Shown in pieces: positions 11,330-44,300 of a DNA stretch of 64,000 nucleotides. The stretch lies in assembly GCA_034190875.2 (NCBI GenBank), contig CM067345.1, positions 29,985,345 through 30,049,344 of the forward strand, in the 5' to 3' direction. The stretch's first letter is position 1, and each line of letters opens with the position of its first letter. Below the pieces are notes generated by a model. It had not been told where the DNA came from. It did no database searches and saw nothing but the letters and a program-made list of their open reading frames with translations. The DNA comes from Urechis unicinctus (taxonomy: Eukaryota; Annelida; Polychaeta; Xenopneusta; Urechidae). Position numbers and translations under genes: made by a program.

Positions 11330-12489
11330 GTATATATACGTATATATATTGTTCATGTGATTCATCCCCGGGGGGGGGGGCACTTAAGTGTATAGAGGTA
11401 GTATATATGTGCCGCGCGACGGGGTATGCTTTTTCGGCCTCTCGACTTGTACGACGGGTTTTTTTGACCTCATACTTGTACGACGGGGTATGTTTTTCAG
11501 CTTCAATCTGTACGACGGGTTATACATTTGCATAATACCTTGTACGACGGGGTATGTTTTTGGCCATTTTGACCTTGTACGACGGGTACAGGTTTTAGAG
11601 GTCCCGCGGCACACCCCTATCCAGAATAAGGCCAAGTGCCCCCCCCCCCCCCCACCCCGGGGATTCATCTCAGCTGGAGTATAGCTGTACATACAAGCTA
11701 AACAGTAGTCATACATCAGATCAGATGCTTTCAGCTATATTTCCACGACATGTACGAAATATAATAGAAATGTACGAGATATTTGTTAGAACCTGGCGGG
11801 GATGGGGAACGATCCTTCATGCCCCATTCGCATGTCTCAAACCTTAGCCTAGATCCTGGCTAACTGGCATGCGCAATTGTAATGGTGGGGGAAATTTCCG
11901 CCACGTGAATTTTGTATAAACTCGTCTTTGTCATTCTCGCTTTCATAGTGCCCAACTGGGTAAATACACTATACCCCGCTCCCTTGTAAGATAGTCATTA
12001 TTTAAGCAGATAACGAATTCGATACTGAACTATACCACGTCTATTATTATGAAATGTACGGCCGCACCGGGCTAATACTGTACATGCGATCATTTGGTGC
12101 TATTAATACCGAATTATAGACAAATAATATAGATGAAATATGACAACCTAATAAATGTATGCATAGGAATAGGGATTTTAGATGTTTCCATAACTCGATG
12201 GTTTTCATGGAGCATGTGAGAACATTCTGTCGCGTTGTAAAATAACTAAGTTGCCCCCGCATTCATGACGCTGGAAAATAAAGTCATTTTCCGGGGAGTG
12301 ATTCCGCAGATTGGCTCGGCTGTAAACAAAACAGGTTGCTTTCAAGCCGCATCGTTGACGACCTTGACCGAAAATGCCTTGTGTCTGTCCATAGGGATTG
12401 AGCACGGCTTGCTTATATAACCAGGGGAACTGTGTGTTTCTTGGCCGCTTTCCTCCGGACACCGATACCCCACGCGATACCGTATACAT
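7045..12489 (-). CDS. Unrecognised three-exon gene, 344 residues
   Basis: In transcription order the exons are 12489-12363, 10198-9842 and 7595-7045 (stop TGA). Both junctions are phase 1, the donors are CAAG/GTCGTC (weak) and ATAG/GTAAGT (good), and the acceptors are CATCTCAG and GTGTTAG. The lengths total 1,035 nt, exactly 345 codons. The first Met in frame is at 12489. The N-terminal ~160 residues are polar and probably disordered. The last ~180 look like a compact, strand-rich domain with alternating hydrophobics (for example [18 protein letters not shown]), a GxG-rich turn (GQGYGKR) and three late cysteines. I see no signal peptide, no transmembrane segment and no family motif I can name. 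The last two exons are the best supported; the first could be replaced by another. A transposon of 1.4 kb sits in the second intron. Function unknown. Confidence 0.5.
7762..9187. mobile_element. Non-autonomous DNA element with ~40-bp inverted termini
   Basis: The sequence starting TAGTCTTCGTCCCAGACTCC at 7762 recurs as its reverse complement ending at 9187. It matches at nearly every base over about 40 bp (on through GGGGTTCCGCTACGCTTCTC). The interior has no transposase frame. It carries further self-complementary segments: a GGACAAGT-type hairpin near 8260-8335, and 8735-8757 pairing with 9117-9139. No target-site duplication is clear. It lies in intron 2 of the minus-strand unknown gene. 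Confidence 0.6.
11108..11349. repeat. (TA)n microsatellite with GATA interruptions
   Basis: About 240 bp of alternating TA, with GATA interruptions in the first half and a nearly pure run in the second. It gives false Tyr-Ile reading frames on both strands. The length in the assembly is likely unreliable. Confidence 0.95.
11361..11669. repeat. Inverted-repeat element enclosing TGTACGACGGG tandem repeats
   Basis: The outer arms are GATTCATCCCCGG plus a G run plus CACTT on the left, and the complementary AAGTG plus a C run plus CCCCGGGGATTCATC on the right. An inner inverted pair, TGTGCCGCG (11408-11416) and CGCGGCACA (11605-11613), nests inside them. Between them lie about five imperfect direct repeats of 35-45 bp, each carrying TTGTACGACGGG. 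It abuts the (TA)n tract, so it may be a foldback-type element. Confidence 0.65.
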
Positions 12490-14142
12490 AAGATCAATTA
12501 TATTTGGCGATGTTACGAATGGTAGTGCACATGCCTGAATCTCAAATGTTTGGTTTTTCGCCACGAAACGCCTTGTACAATTTTCAGGTGAATTCACCCA
12601 GTGTATAGGCGTGAGCCTACTTCAGTCGAGGATATTAACTTTAGGAGGCCTGGCTGGATGTCATCTTACCAACCTCAAATCGTCAAACGCATTTGTGGAT
12701 TCAACCAAGCGACATTAGCTTGTGACCTTAACATTGGTCTCGCGGTACCGAATAAAGGTAAAGTCTGTGATGCATATTTTCAGTATATATTTCCTCAGCT
12801 TCCGGAGTTTCGCCTCCAACATGATCGTGACAGTCAGCGCTATATCATCAATCATTAATCGGTTAATGATTATTTCGGATCCCAATTTTCTTCACAAATG
12901 ACGTCTGCGTATCGCAAAACAGTCGATTAGTCTATGGCTTTCTTATAATCTTATGCAATTGAGATTCCTTTGGCTCAGAGCCTGATGAAAAGGTAGATAT
13001 CATTTCCTGACAGTCATATTGATGTTAATGACGCCTACTTGCCTACGAACTGTAACATTGTCATTGTGCCGACGAACCGGGTTCACAAACTAGCGTTAGC
13101 AGACCAAAATGCGCACGACTTCTCGCGCTAAGCCGTTGGCCGATTGCCTGTCCAAAAAAAGCGCAGACGGATTGTTGTTCTGACCTGATTCGTCTTTTTG
13201 TTTTTGCCTGACATTTCAGGAGACACGAGCTTAGAGCATGTTCGGAAACACACCAAATACAAAATACCGGCTGTCGAGAAGCCTTTAGGTATCTGATCAC
13301 GTGTTTCGCCTGTGGTAGTTACTTTCAGAGTCCAAGCATTGCAGCGCCTGTGATGTCTAAAATAATCCATGTATAACGTACATAGAAGAGCCATTGTATT
13401 TATAATGAAGAGGGGTTAAGTGGTCTAGTGGGGATACATAAGACCATCGATGAAGTGTTGGGTTTCATGCCTTCACCCTGAGGCTGAGTTAGAGGACCGC
13501 AGCAACAAGTCGTATACACCTGTATCATGTACGTTGTCTGATTTCCCTGCCGGATATTTAATAGTAAGTCTAATTTACATATGTCATAAAAATCCTGCCT
13601 TTTGCTTGTTGTCTGAATGATGATCATTTCAGGATGGTGAAAAGAATAATCAGGGTAGGTGATGGACTGTCTATGTCAAAGAAAACCCAATGAAGTTACG
13701 CGTACGCATGGCAAGGATGGTGTGAGCTGGGGTGGTTATTGGATGAGGTCCTGGGGTCTGGGCTACGTTCGGTGATGCGATCGGGAACACAGGCGCTTGG
13801 GTTAGGCCAATATGATCCCCCCATCAATTCATACTATATTATGCTTCTGCGTGCGAGCTCGATGGTAAGATTAGAATGGTTTAGTCCAAGCGTCTGCGAT
13901 CTAGAGGACGGCTGAATGATATGTAGCGTCTCATTCACCATGTCCATGTGGGTTGGTTGGTCAATGTGCGGCACCACTTGCTTATTATCTTATGAGGCAA
14001 TCATGTGTAGTATTGTCTCTTCACTTACACAAACTAAGCAAAAAACTCCGACAATTGTTATGTGCGAAGTCCAAAACTCAATAAGAATATCAATATATTC
14101 TGGGTGACACAGCCCGTTTCAGCCATTGTTATTTGTGTTCAG
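12490..14142. other. Intergenic region upstream of glutamate synthase
   Basis: It probably holds the promoters of the divergent minus-strand unknown gene and of glutamate synthase, plus any 5' UTR exon of the latter. No recognisable coding exon, RNA gene or strong promoter motif was found. Confidence 0.4.
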
Positions 14143-14170
14143 TTGGTTACTTGCTCCTGTGGGATCCAAG

Positions 14171-33630
<19,460 letters not shown>

Positions 33631-33857
33631 TGCAGCCAATCAGAACAGCTACAATGGCTTGAGGGCATTATGTTGACAATATTGATGTTGGCTTTTGTTA
33701 TGCATTGATTTCATTTTAGAGTATATTTGATACTCTACCAGTGGACAATCAGCTGATGTTTACAACCTGTGATGATTTTAATTATGTAAAAAAATGGTGT
33801 TTTGGTGTTCAAGTATTTCTGGAGTCTTTCAGACCAATGCTATGTGTAGGATGTTAG

Positions 33858-33863
33858 AATAAA
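33858..33863 (+). terminator. Candidate poly(A) signal of glutamate synthase
   Basis: AATAAA, 228 bp after the TAG stop at 33630, in sense orientation. Confidence 0.55.
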
Positions 33864-34579
33864 TTAGGATGGAAGCTAGTGCTTCAATAGGCTTCATAAA
33901 GGAACGAGTATCATGCAATGTAAATAGGACTGATAATGAGGAGTGTTATGTTACTTTAAGCATGTTTATTGATATTAAAATGGAGCATTCATTCATGACT
34001 AAATGTTTTCGTTTCATTTTTCCTCCTGAAGCACATTGCTTGGTTGAAGGCGAGTCTAAATATACATTCTTAGGAGAATAGAATTGTGAAAGCTCCTAAG
34101 TGTCCATCATCACAGTGCTGATGGTGAATTATGTCACATGGATTTCTTTGCTCATTCAATATCTATCTCAGCCTTTCCAATCTCAGGTACACCATATTCC
34201 CCCAACCCCACTTTCAATTCAAACACATTTCAACGAATCAAAGCTGACCAATGGGGCTGGCATTACCTATGAGGATTCCTCACAAGGTCTAGCCCTCAAC
34301 CTTCCAAGAAAAATACACTATCTTAGTACGGGTGTGTTGCCATTTGACATACACAATACTTGTACCTGCTGAGGCTTCACATGGTATGTGAGAAAGCAGA
34401 TGTTTTTGTTGTGTACAGTTTATTTATTTACATTTTTCATTTGTACATTGGGTGAAACAGAATTCCTGTGTGTAAACCAACATACAAGTCATAACATATT
34501 GAATATCACAGCTATCACTCCAATGTCAAACCCAATATATCACAGGTATGCAAACAGTTGTGTGTGTATAAAGACCAAT

Positions 34580-34582
34580 ATA

Positions 34583-34617
<35 letters not shown>

Positions 34618-34734
34618 TAGAGAGATAGATAGAGAGATATATAGATAGATATAGATATCTATAGAGAGATAGAGATAGAGAGATATAGAGAGAGATAGAT
34701 AGATATATATATATATATAGAGATAGATATATAT

Positions 34735-34783
<49 letters not shown>

Positions 34784-34881
34784 TAGAGAGATCTCTAGAG
34801 GAGAGAGACTCTCTAGATAGATCTAGATCTCTAGAGATATAATCTATCTCTCTCTCTCTCTAGATAGATCTCTCTAATATC

Positions 34882-34929
<48 letters not shown>

Positions 34930-34950
34930 ATCTCTCTCTCTCTCTCTCTA

Positions 34951-34997
<47 letters not shown>

Positions 34998-35050
34998 ATA
35001 TATCTATCTCTCTCTCTCTCTATATCTATCTCTCTCTCTATCTCTATATC

Positions 35051-35104
<54 letters not shown>
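34580..35104. repeat. Compound microsatellite with GA-to-CT strand switch
   Basis: In order: (TA)n, GATA/GAGATA, (GA)n, a short switch region near 34800-34850, then (CT)n/CTAT, (TA)n and (TG)18. The purine half and pyrimidine half are mutually complementary over roughly 200 bp each, so one strand can fold into a long hairpin. Confidence 0.9.
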
Positions 35105-35106
<2 letters not shown>

Positions 35107-35364
35107 AAGAGCACTCCAATTTAGACCCAACAACCATAGGCAATCAAGATGAAATATTATACGCATACATTTAAGAGGGATGTTGTTATTGAGAGGAGGA
35201 ATTGAGGAATGATGTAATGTCGGAAGCAATACTGAATACTATGGCTGGATTGGGTGTCATCTTCTAGTAAACCTTCTCTGTACCTGGGAAGCAAACAATC
35301 ATGCTACATGAAAACAACACCCTTGTCTTACCTAATTACTTCTGAATATGAAAGACGAGTGGTT

Positions 35365-38300
35365 TTACCTAAATGTCGAGAAATAGGATTTTAATTGAAC
35401 AAAGAGAAACGTACGAGGTGTGCGATTCTTGGAGTTTTTCCGAGGACGAATAATACCAGCGCCGCCTGGTGGACGCTTGGAGACAAGGCTAACACCCATA
35501 GCCTTACCTCCATGAATACCACTTCTCTCCCTGTTTTCATACTCAAATGCTGTTAAAACAGGTACATTTTAGTCAAGGAGTATAAATAAAAACCCAACAA
35601 ACTAAGCAGAGTAAATAATCTTGCAGATGATTGGTGACAAATAATCACAATTTGTCTAAATCTCAATACATTTGCATTGATATAAGAAAGGATATTGGCT
35701 CCAACAGGCAGGTAGAGCTGGTGTGTTTCCGTGATGATCTCCAGCGTGTGAGAGATATTTCCTATTCCTCTGTCACCTTCCACTCCAGCAGCGATGGCAT
35801 AAATCTCAACATCCAACTCCGTCTTCATCCCAGCAGCAACCTAAATATTCATCAATTCCATCTATTCATCGATGTTTTACATATATTAGCATTCCTTTGA
35901 AAACATGACTTTGTTTTCCAAGCAAATTTTTGCATATGCTGTAGCATACACTGACTGTCATACTGTGATGAGAAATAATTCATACGTACGGGACCTGGTT
36001 TGTAGTACACCTTGATGCCAGTAGAAGGCGGTGGGTGTTTGACCCTGAACCTGCAGGCATCGAGTCCGGTGTTCTTTACATGGACTTTATAGGAGTAAGT
36101 ATTCCCCTCACACAGTACTCCGAAGTCAACATACTCGGGCAAGATATCAAAGCCCCGCATGTTACGCAGCGTGTCACGGCCTTTAAGAGTAGCCCCAGTG
36201 ATGGATAATGTATTGGTCTGACGCCTAACAGGATCTTCTACCAATGAAAACTAACAACACACACACAGACGTGTCGCTAGCACACAGCTCTAACAGGGAT
36301 ACATCATGAATATCTACATCAAAGAAGACATTCCCATATCATTCTCCCACCTTTTTGTTGATGGACGCATTAGGTCTGCCTGTGTTCATGTAGGCAGGCA
36401 CCTTGACAGGTCTGCGGCGTGGCTCACCCACGACATCGACAGCCAGGCTGCGGGTGAGCACCAGGTCGCTGGTAGCTGATGGCACCAAGCCACCATCATC
36501 ACCACCTGAATCAAACAAGGTCAGTCCCATCAAGTTCATATCACTTCATGAAAATCCCTACCTCTTGATACCAGACAACCAGGAAATCCAGCACGGTATC
36601 AAGGCTCAGGATTCATGTTTGTAATGTGAGGTATGATTGGTTGATTGGCCACACTACCTGCTTCTTCACTGGGCTGTTCATGGATGATGGAATGGGTGTG
36701 GTTAGAGGGCGTGGCTGAGTTCGGTGTGCCATCCTCCTTCGGAGTCGGAGCACCTGTCATCATGTGAGATTACAGAGTTATTATGGTAGCAGATGACTCA
36801 TACATCAACATAGGTATCTGATGTAATGCTTTTAATAGGGCAGTAGTTTTGAGGTGATGGCAACATTATTTAAAACATGAATGTGACCACCTTGGAGGAC
36901 ACTATGTTGTATGGAGAACTGACCTGGCCTGTCTGGTACAGTCTTGGTGGCGTGAGCTGGGGTGGGGTTGTTTGGGCGTACTAGAGCAGGGGAACCTTCG
37001 CCAACAGCATGAGCAGGAGTTGGGTTTCCCGGCCGTAGGGCTGATGGTGTATTGCCTGTAGGACCTGGCCAATACAACAACAATAACGTCTGTCATTATA
37101 ACTTAAACCTTTAAAATATGCTCGATTGTAAAAAAATTACAAAAAATGATAGCATATTAAAAAAAGGAGGAATTAATTTTCTGGGAACTAATTAATGTAG
37201 TGCGTTAAACAGTTGCGTCAATAATTTGTCATTAACACATCCTGTGTGTGTATTGTCAGGATAGCTGTCATTAACACATCCTGTGTGTGTATTGTCAGGA
37301 TTGCTGTCATTAACACATCCTGTGTGTGTATTGTCAGGATTGCTGTCATTAACACATCCTGTGTGTGTATTGTCAGGATTGCTGTCATTAACACATCCTG
37401 TGTGTGTATTGTCAGGATAGCTGTCATTAACACATCCTGTGTGTGTATTGTCAGGGATAGCTGTCATTAACACATCCTGTGTGTGTATTGTCAGGATTGC
37501 TGTCATTAACACATCCTGTGTGTGTATTGTCAGGATTGCTGTCATCAGGGTGGAACAAACAGCTACTAACCTCTGATTGGAGAAATGGTTTCTACTACTG
37601 CAGGGGGAGTGGTGCCACTGGCGTCACTATCTAATGCAGGAGTATGCATGGACTCTGTGGGGAGCAAGAACAATACTTGTTGTTAAGACAACGTAACAAT
37701 GGTTGCTAAGACTAGAGGTATATATCCACTAGCGCTGATGTTTTGTTTCACCAGACAATATGCACACTGTGAAGTCACAAAATGACATGTCCGAGGATCT
37801 GAAACTATGTTATTGTCATCCAAAAAGAGCAAGGGGAGCTCAGACATTATCATGAGCAGGAAGCCATGGACAGAATAACATTTCACATAAAACATAACAG
37901 ATGTAGTCCTCAGAATGCCATCTCATATAAAACATAACAGCTCTTGTCCTCAGAGAAGGCCATTTCATATGAAACATAAGAGCTCTGGTCCTCAGAGAAT
38001 GCCACTTCATATAAAACATAAGAGCTCTGGTCCACAGAGAATGCCACTACATATAAAACATAACAGCTCTGGCTCTCAGAGAATGCCACTTCATATAAAA
38101 CATAAGAACTCTGGTCCTCAGAGAATGCCACTTCATTTAAAAACATAACAGCTATGATCCACAGAGAATGCTACTTTATATAAAACAAAACAGGTCCTCA
38201 GAGATTGCCACTTCATATGAAATATAACACCTGTGGTCCTCAGAGAATGCCACTTCATGTAAAACGTAACAGCTCTGGTCCTCCACCCCACAGCTTATCA

Positions 38301-41300
38301 CCAATAAGTGGACATCTGGTGTGGATGATGGTATGATTACCTGGAGCAGGCAGGTGCTGGCTCCCTGGGCTCGTGTTAGAGTCGGAAGCAGGAGATGCCA
38401 TCTTCTTCACACTCTCAGGCTCCGCTTGGCTCTTATGAGGGTTACCTGACAGCTGCTTTGACAGGGCTTCCATATCAGGGGCCTGTCATCAGAATATGTC
38501 TTAGTCAGTATGTTTCAAGGCGCAATATATGGTTTCATTTGTACTTCCTGTGTTGGTGGAATATCACAGCACAGATCAAACTGCAGCCACACCACTTTAC
38601 ATAATGCATGTACACTCCTATCCCACACACCTTACACCATACCTGTACACTCCCCCCTACCACACTTTACACCATACCTGTACACTCACCCGACCCACAC
38701 CTTACACCATACCTGCACACTGCCCCCTACCCACCCCTACACATTACACCATACCTGTACACTGCCCCCTACCCACCCCCACACCTTACACCATACCTGT
38801 ACACTCACCCACCCCCATACATTACACCATACCTGTACACTGCCCCCTACCCACCCCCACACCTTACACCATACCTGTACACTGGCCCTACCCACCCCTA
38901 CACATTACACCATACCTGTACACTCACCCAGCCCCACACATTACACCATACCTGTACACTCCCCCCTATCCACCCCCACACCTTACACCATGCCTGCACC
39001 CCCCCCCTACCCACACCTTATAGCTGCCCATTCATCAAGACAATAGCAATGTATCAAGGTCCTTTGTTACAACAAATAGCACACCACGAGTCACACACCA
39101 CAAGACATGGTCAGATTCTAACAAGGCTTCCCGTAGCAGTGTTTGAGGGGATGGTAAATATAGGTGCCTTTATAATGTAGTAATTGACATAAGTATGTAG
39201 TAATGACCCCCTGCGCAAGTCCTCTGTAATCTATTGTAACAGAAGTGCAGTGTCACAAAAACAGACCAACAAATTAATGTGCTCTAGTGTAAATACTAGG
39301 CTGCTATCCTCACAGCAGTACAATAATCAACCAACACAAGTCCTCTCTTCCTCATCAGACATAGTCTTACCTTGGGTGGTGTGGTTCTACAGGGCTTTAC
39401 AGACTTAAATCAGGACAAACAATGTGATTCAAAACACACCCAAGATCATTTAGAAGGAGACATTCACATAAGCAGGAAATACAATCCTTATGAAAAATCC
39501 ATAGAATGGCAGTAAATAAGCCAACCTTGGAGAGGAGGAAGGCTTTCCCAAGCTCTGAGTCAAAGTACTTTGGGACCTCATGGTTCCGTAGGGCTTTGCG
39601 ACACTCCTGCTCCTCAGCCCGCTCCCTCATGTCGCGTTCCCAGTCCGCCTTGGTGCGCTTGGGTTGGGGGGTGGGAGGGGGACTGGGGAGGGCAGGGGCT
39701 GTAGCCTGCTCATATAAACCCTTCATATTATCTGTAAAGTAAGACAGAATTCAAGAGGTCATTATTTCTTCTAAAAAGGCTGAATATTTCAGGCAAGCAT
39801 TCTGACCAATGAGAGAGATTTTACAGTAACATTATGGTAATTCCACATTAAATCGCATTACCGGCACTTAACAAGTCATCGAGTACCTGGTAGGCTTGAT
39901 GGAGCAGGATGGTCAGAGGACATGACAGCCAGTGTCTGGAGTTCTGAGGCGAGTTCCTTCTCCTTGTCAGTGCGGGGGTCCTGCACTGCGAGGGCGTCTC
40001 TCTGCTGAACCCGGCTCTTAAAGTGCTCAGCATACTCCCTCAGAGAAGCCCCAAGTCTACGGCAACACAGACGTTGCAATACATAACATTGCTGAATGAT
40101 AAACATATCGGCATGAAATTTGCAGAATGAAAATCATGTCGGAATGATTGGTTTGAAATGATTTGGTGTAGATATGTTTATTTATACTCACTTTCCTCTT
40201 AGCTGCTCTGATATGGGTTTGTACTGGAGTATCTGTCTGATCTGTAGCACACTTGGGCACTTGAGTATAGGTTGTGGCATACTACTCCTCACAGCACCAC
40301 CCACAGACAAACCTTGTCCAACATTGGTCCCAAACTTGGGACCTTCAGGCTTGAATTCCCTGGGAGGTAGGGTCTTTAGATCCCTGGAGGTGAGGCCAGG
40401 CGGAATGATGCTGTCGCGTTCGTACGGCTTGAGCCACGACTCTGAGATCCCGTCAAGTTCCGGCTTTAGGACAGTGATGCCCATTACGCCGGGGTAGTCA
40501 GGCAGGGCATCCATGAGGATGGCTGTGGAGAGGTCGTCCTCTGCTTCAGCGATGTAGTCGGCAATGTCTTGATATCGCAGCAGCTCACTGCCGCTGCCAT
40601 CATGATGCAGGATGAAGAAGCGAGGAGCATGCTCTTTGAAGGACACCATCTGTTTGGTGTGAATGACTTGTGCATCACCGACTTTATTCTCGTTAGCTTC
40701 AACAGCCACGGCTTCTTGTCCATCAGCCAAAACCACGTTTGTTTCTCCGCAGTTACTAACACTGAAGACATTTCCAAAGTTGTCGGCGGTCTCGCAGATG
40801 ACATCAGCAAAGTGTCGCATGACATACTGAAGTTGTTGGTTTGGATTAGGCATATCTACGTTGGTGTCGGGGCGAGGGAAGTAGACTGCCGTACTGTCAT
40901 CCTCTATATGCAGACAGCTGCCATCCTGATGGTACAGGTCATATGAACCCTGAGTGGTGCTGTGTACGCTGGCTCCTGAACCCAGCTCTGTACTGCAACG
41001 CCCTCCACTCACATCCAACTTGAGGGTTGCGTAACCAGGGCATTCCACTGTGATGACTGCCATCCTAGCCAAGGTCACCTCACCTTCCTCACCTGCCATC
41101 ACATCAAGTTGTTAGCACAGGTAAGTCTTAAGATGATGACAATGTTACCAATGTGTAGTTGACAGGTTGTCTAAGCTAGTTTGCATCGCATTTACCAGTT
41201 TCATCGTTGTCAGATATGGTGGGGATGTCTGTGTACGTGGTAGTGATGCGGGTTCCGTCAGCATGTTCGACCAGGATGCTGCCGTCGGGGTAGTAGACCT

Positions 41301-44300
41301 GGATGACGCGGTCCTCCCTTGTGTGCATTAGCTGCAGCATCATGTACACAGACAATTGCAGATCACATCTATTCACTACAATCAATTCGTACACTTGGTA
41401 GAAGATCAAATCATATTGGTGATTGTAGTGATATTAATGATAATAGATAAGATCAAATAATGGGTTCCAGATCCTCATATTTATATACCTGGGATCTATG
41501 TCTGGCAGGGTTAGGACATAGTAGCATGCATTATTAACGCTACAAACAGGAAGGAAATGGGTTACTCATCACACTCACCTGTCCAGTTTGAGGGTCACTG
41601 GCCACACACACTTGACAGCTCTTGGTCATGACTTTACTCCCATCACACACCTTGGTGGCTGTTCGCTCCCCATTGGGATAGGTGTGGATCCAGAACCCCT
41701 TGTCGACAGACTCCTCCTCGGCCTCAGGTGGGACATCCCCAGTGGGTGCTTTCTTGGCACTGCGTCGTGATGACTTGCCTGCTGAACAGCATAGACAACA
41801 TGCAGGTTGAAATGGAAAACGACGCACGAGATCAAAATGGTGCATGTGAAAAGCTGTGTCATGTTGAGACCTTTCCTTCCTGATGCATCGCGGTCACTCT
41901 TAGCTGATCCTGCTCGGTTTGGTGATGTGGCCCGGCTGCCTTGGAGGAGTGGTGAGCTCAGACAGTACTCACTCACCTTACCATCAGCATACATCACCTG
42001 AAACAGGACAGGCAACCTAATGACTCATTAGCGAAAAACCATACAGGACAGGCAACCTAATGACTCATTAGCAAACAACCATACAGGACAGGCAACCTAA
42101 TGACTCATTAGCAAACAATCATACAGGACAGGCAACCCAATGACTCATTAGCAAACAACCATACAGGACAGGCAACCTAATGACTCATTAGCAAACAACC
42201 ATACAGGATAGGCAACCTAATGACTCATTAGCAAACAACCATACAGGATAGGCAACCTAATGACTCATTAGCAAACAACCATACAGGACAGGCAACCTAA
42301 TGACTCATCATCAACCAATCATACAGGACAGACAAGCTAACAACTCACCATCAAACGATCAGAAATAATCCACACAGTCTACCAGAGACAAGTGTCTAGT
42401 AAAGCAATGTCTTTCATTTGAAAAAAATAACCGGCTTGAATATAAGAATACATGTGATTGGTGTTGTTTAAGCTGCAATATCTTTGGCCACACACCACAG
42501 TTTTGCCGTCATTGTCGGTCTTGACGACAGTTCCGTCAGTGTTAGTGACGCGGGATACCTCAGACATGGCCTGCTTGCGGACGGACTCACACTTCTGTGC
42601 TCCCTTAGTCTTGATGGGGTAATTCTGCTTGATCAGTAAGCGACGCTCATCCTCGTTGTCAGGTCTGATACCTGGTAACATACACACAGCCATCACACTT
42701 AAATACAGCCACACAGGAACAGAAACATCTTAGAATCTGACGAACAAAAGAACCAGAGAATAAAGAATGAGAAATGCCTCCCAGCAACAGAAGAAGACAC
42801 TGTAAGTGACTGAGGTAGCAGTGACTGTACCGACAGAAGACTCCAGGTAATAGGAGATGCTGAGGCCATCTGGACAGCTGATACTGAGTTGCTGAAACGG
42901 CTGCTCGGGTACCGGCTCCTCAACCACCTCTTCCTTCACCTCATCCTCCTGAGACATGCAAGCAGGTGATGCACATCACAAACCAGGTAACATTGCAGTG
43001 ATTACAGGAAGTGCCTAATTAATTACAGGTAATACAACTAGATAACAGCTTGCATTGCACTTACTAAGGACACACCTAACATCAGCATCGGTAAAAGAGC
43101 AATGATTTCAGATTGTGCCTAATACATTACGTGTAATACAACTAGATAACAGCTTTCATTGGACTTTCTAAGGATACACCTTACATTAGCATTGGAAAAA
43201 GATCAATGATTTCTCTGGGGTAGGCTTCAGCACAAAGCTAACCACTAACTTTACCAGGATCACAATACATTGTACACAAGATAAATTAAATGTTTGTTAC
43301 ACTGAGATATTTACTTCCACAAGCCAGATCTTTAATACTCCTATCAGCTATATTTTGAAAATCAACAAAAACCACAGTATATGCCTTCTACTTCATATTC
43401 CTTGGTTACAACTTATGCATTAACAACTGTTTCATTTCTTCCAACTTCTCACATGATTTACATTCTGGCGCAAGATATATGGACAACATGCAAACATAGG
43501 AAACATACCAGCACATGAGGTCTCCACCTCATGTTATTATAAGATCAGAAACATTAACATGCTGTCAAATGAAGAGAGATCTTTGAAACAGATGACCATC
43601 ATGCCGAGGAAATTACATATCATGCTATGAAAAGATTCTTAACTTAATTGATTACAACAGTTGTTATTGGTTAATTTCATGTGGAGGAGATATCTGATCC
43701 TTCAAATCATCTATTGATCCTTAACAAGAGCATGACTTTGGAGATGACAATAGCAAATAAATGACATCTGATGATCATGGTTATTAATGCCATCTTTTTA
43801 GACAGAACTAGAAATGAGAATTCAATCTGGTCATATTTGACTTATTAGAGATTGCTACATGGTTGAAACCAACACCAGAAATACGAGTGTCATAAACACT
43901 TACATACAACAACACATACATAGTCATATGTATGTATCCAAATGGATATCACATCATCATTAATGACACATACTCAACAGGAGAGCAAGAAGCAATATTG
44001 CAATGTTGTGCATCAAGTGAAAGCATCAAACAACAGACACACTGGACAGTGAGTGCAGAAGACAAGTGTTAAGAGAGACACACACCCACACACCAGTCTA
44101 GAATGATGCGTACATATACCTGGGTCATTGTAACTTCTGTATCAAGCTAAATGATGAGGTTTACAAAACAGCACATTCATTTATAACGTTTAGTTGAAGC
44201 TATATATGATACAATGCATCAAATGAGTTGGGTTGCATCAGCCATACTGACACCCCCATATGAGAGGATAAACAAACACTTGATGCGCTGTTTAGACAAT

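Larger units (their letters stand above)
33631..35364. other. Convergent intergenic region / 3' UTRs of glutamate synthase and SPAG17
   Basis: It contains the glutamate synthase poly(A) signal at 33858-33863, a long complex microsatellite (34580-35104) and a TTTATT (AATAAA on the minus strand) at 34419-34424 that could serve SPAG17. No additional exon is evident. Confidence 0.5.

Noticed and set aside
11108..11383. Long Tyr-Ile repeat open frames (also at 25208-25398, 51796-51882 and 52335-52443)
   Set aside because: They are translations of (TA)n microsatellites, open on several frames and both strands.
14126..14170. Earlier start for glutamate synthase in the same frame
   Set aside because: No ATG is available in this stretch. 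An acceptor at 14142 suggests a separate upstream exon, so the first Met (14171) is used provisionally.
37192..39180. Open frames of repeated peptides (13, 14 and ~14 residues) on both strands
   Set aside because: They come from minisatellites whose unit lengths are near multiples of three, inside SPAG17 introns. There is no start, splice or family support.
44114..44130. 17-nt segment between AG and GT, as an extra SPAG17 microexon in the 1.7-kb intron
   Set aside because: Its length is not a multiple of three and it introduces a stop in the incoming phase, while exons 23 and 24 already join in frame.
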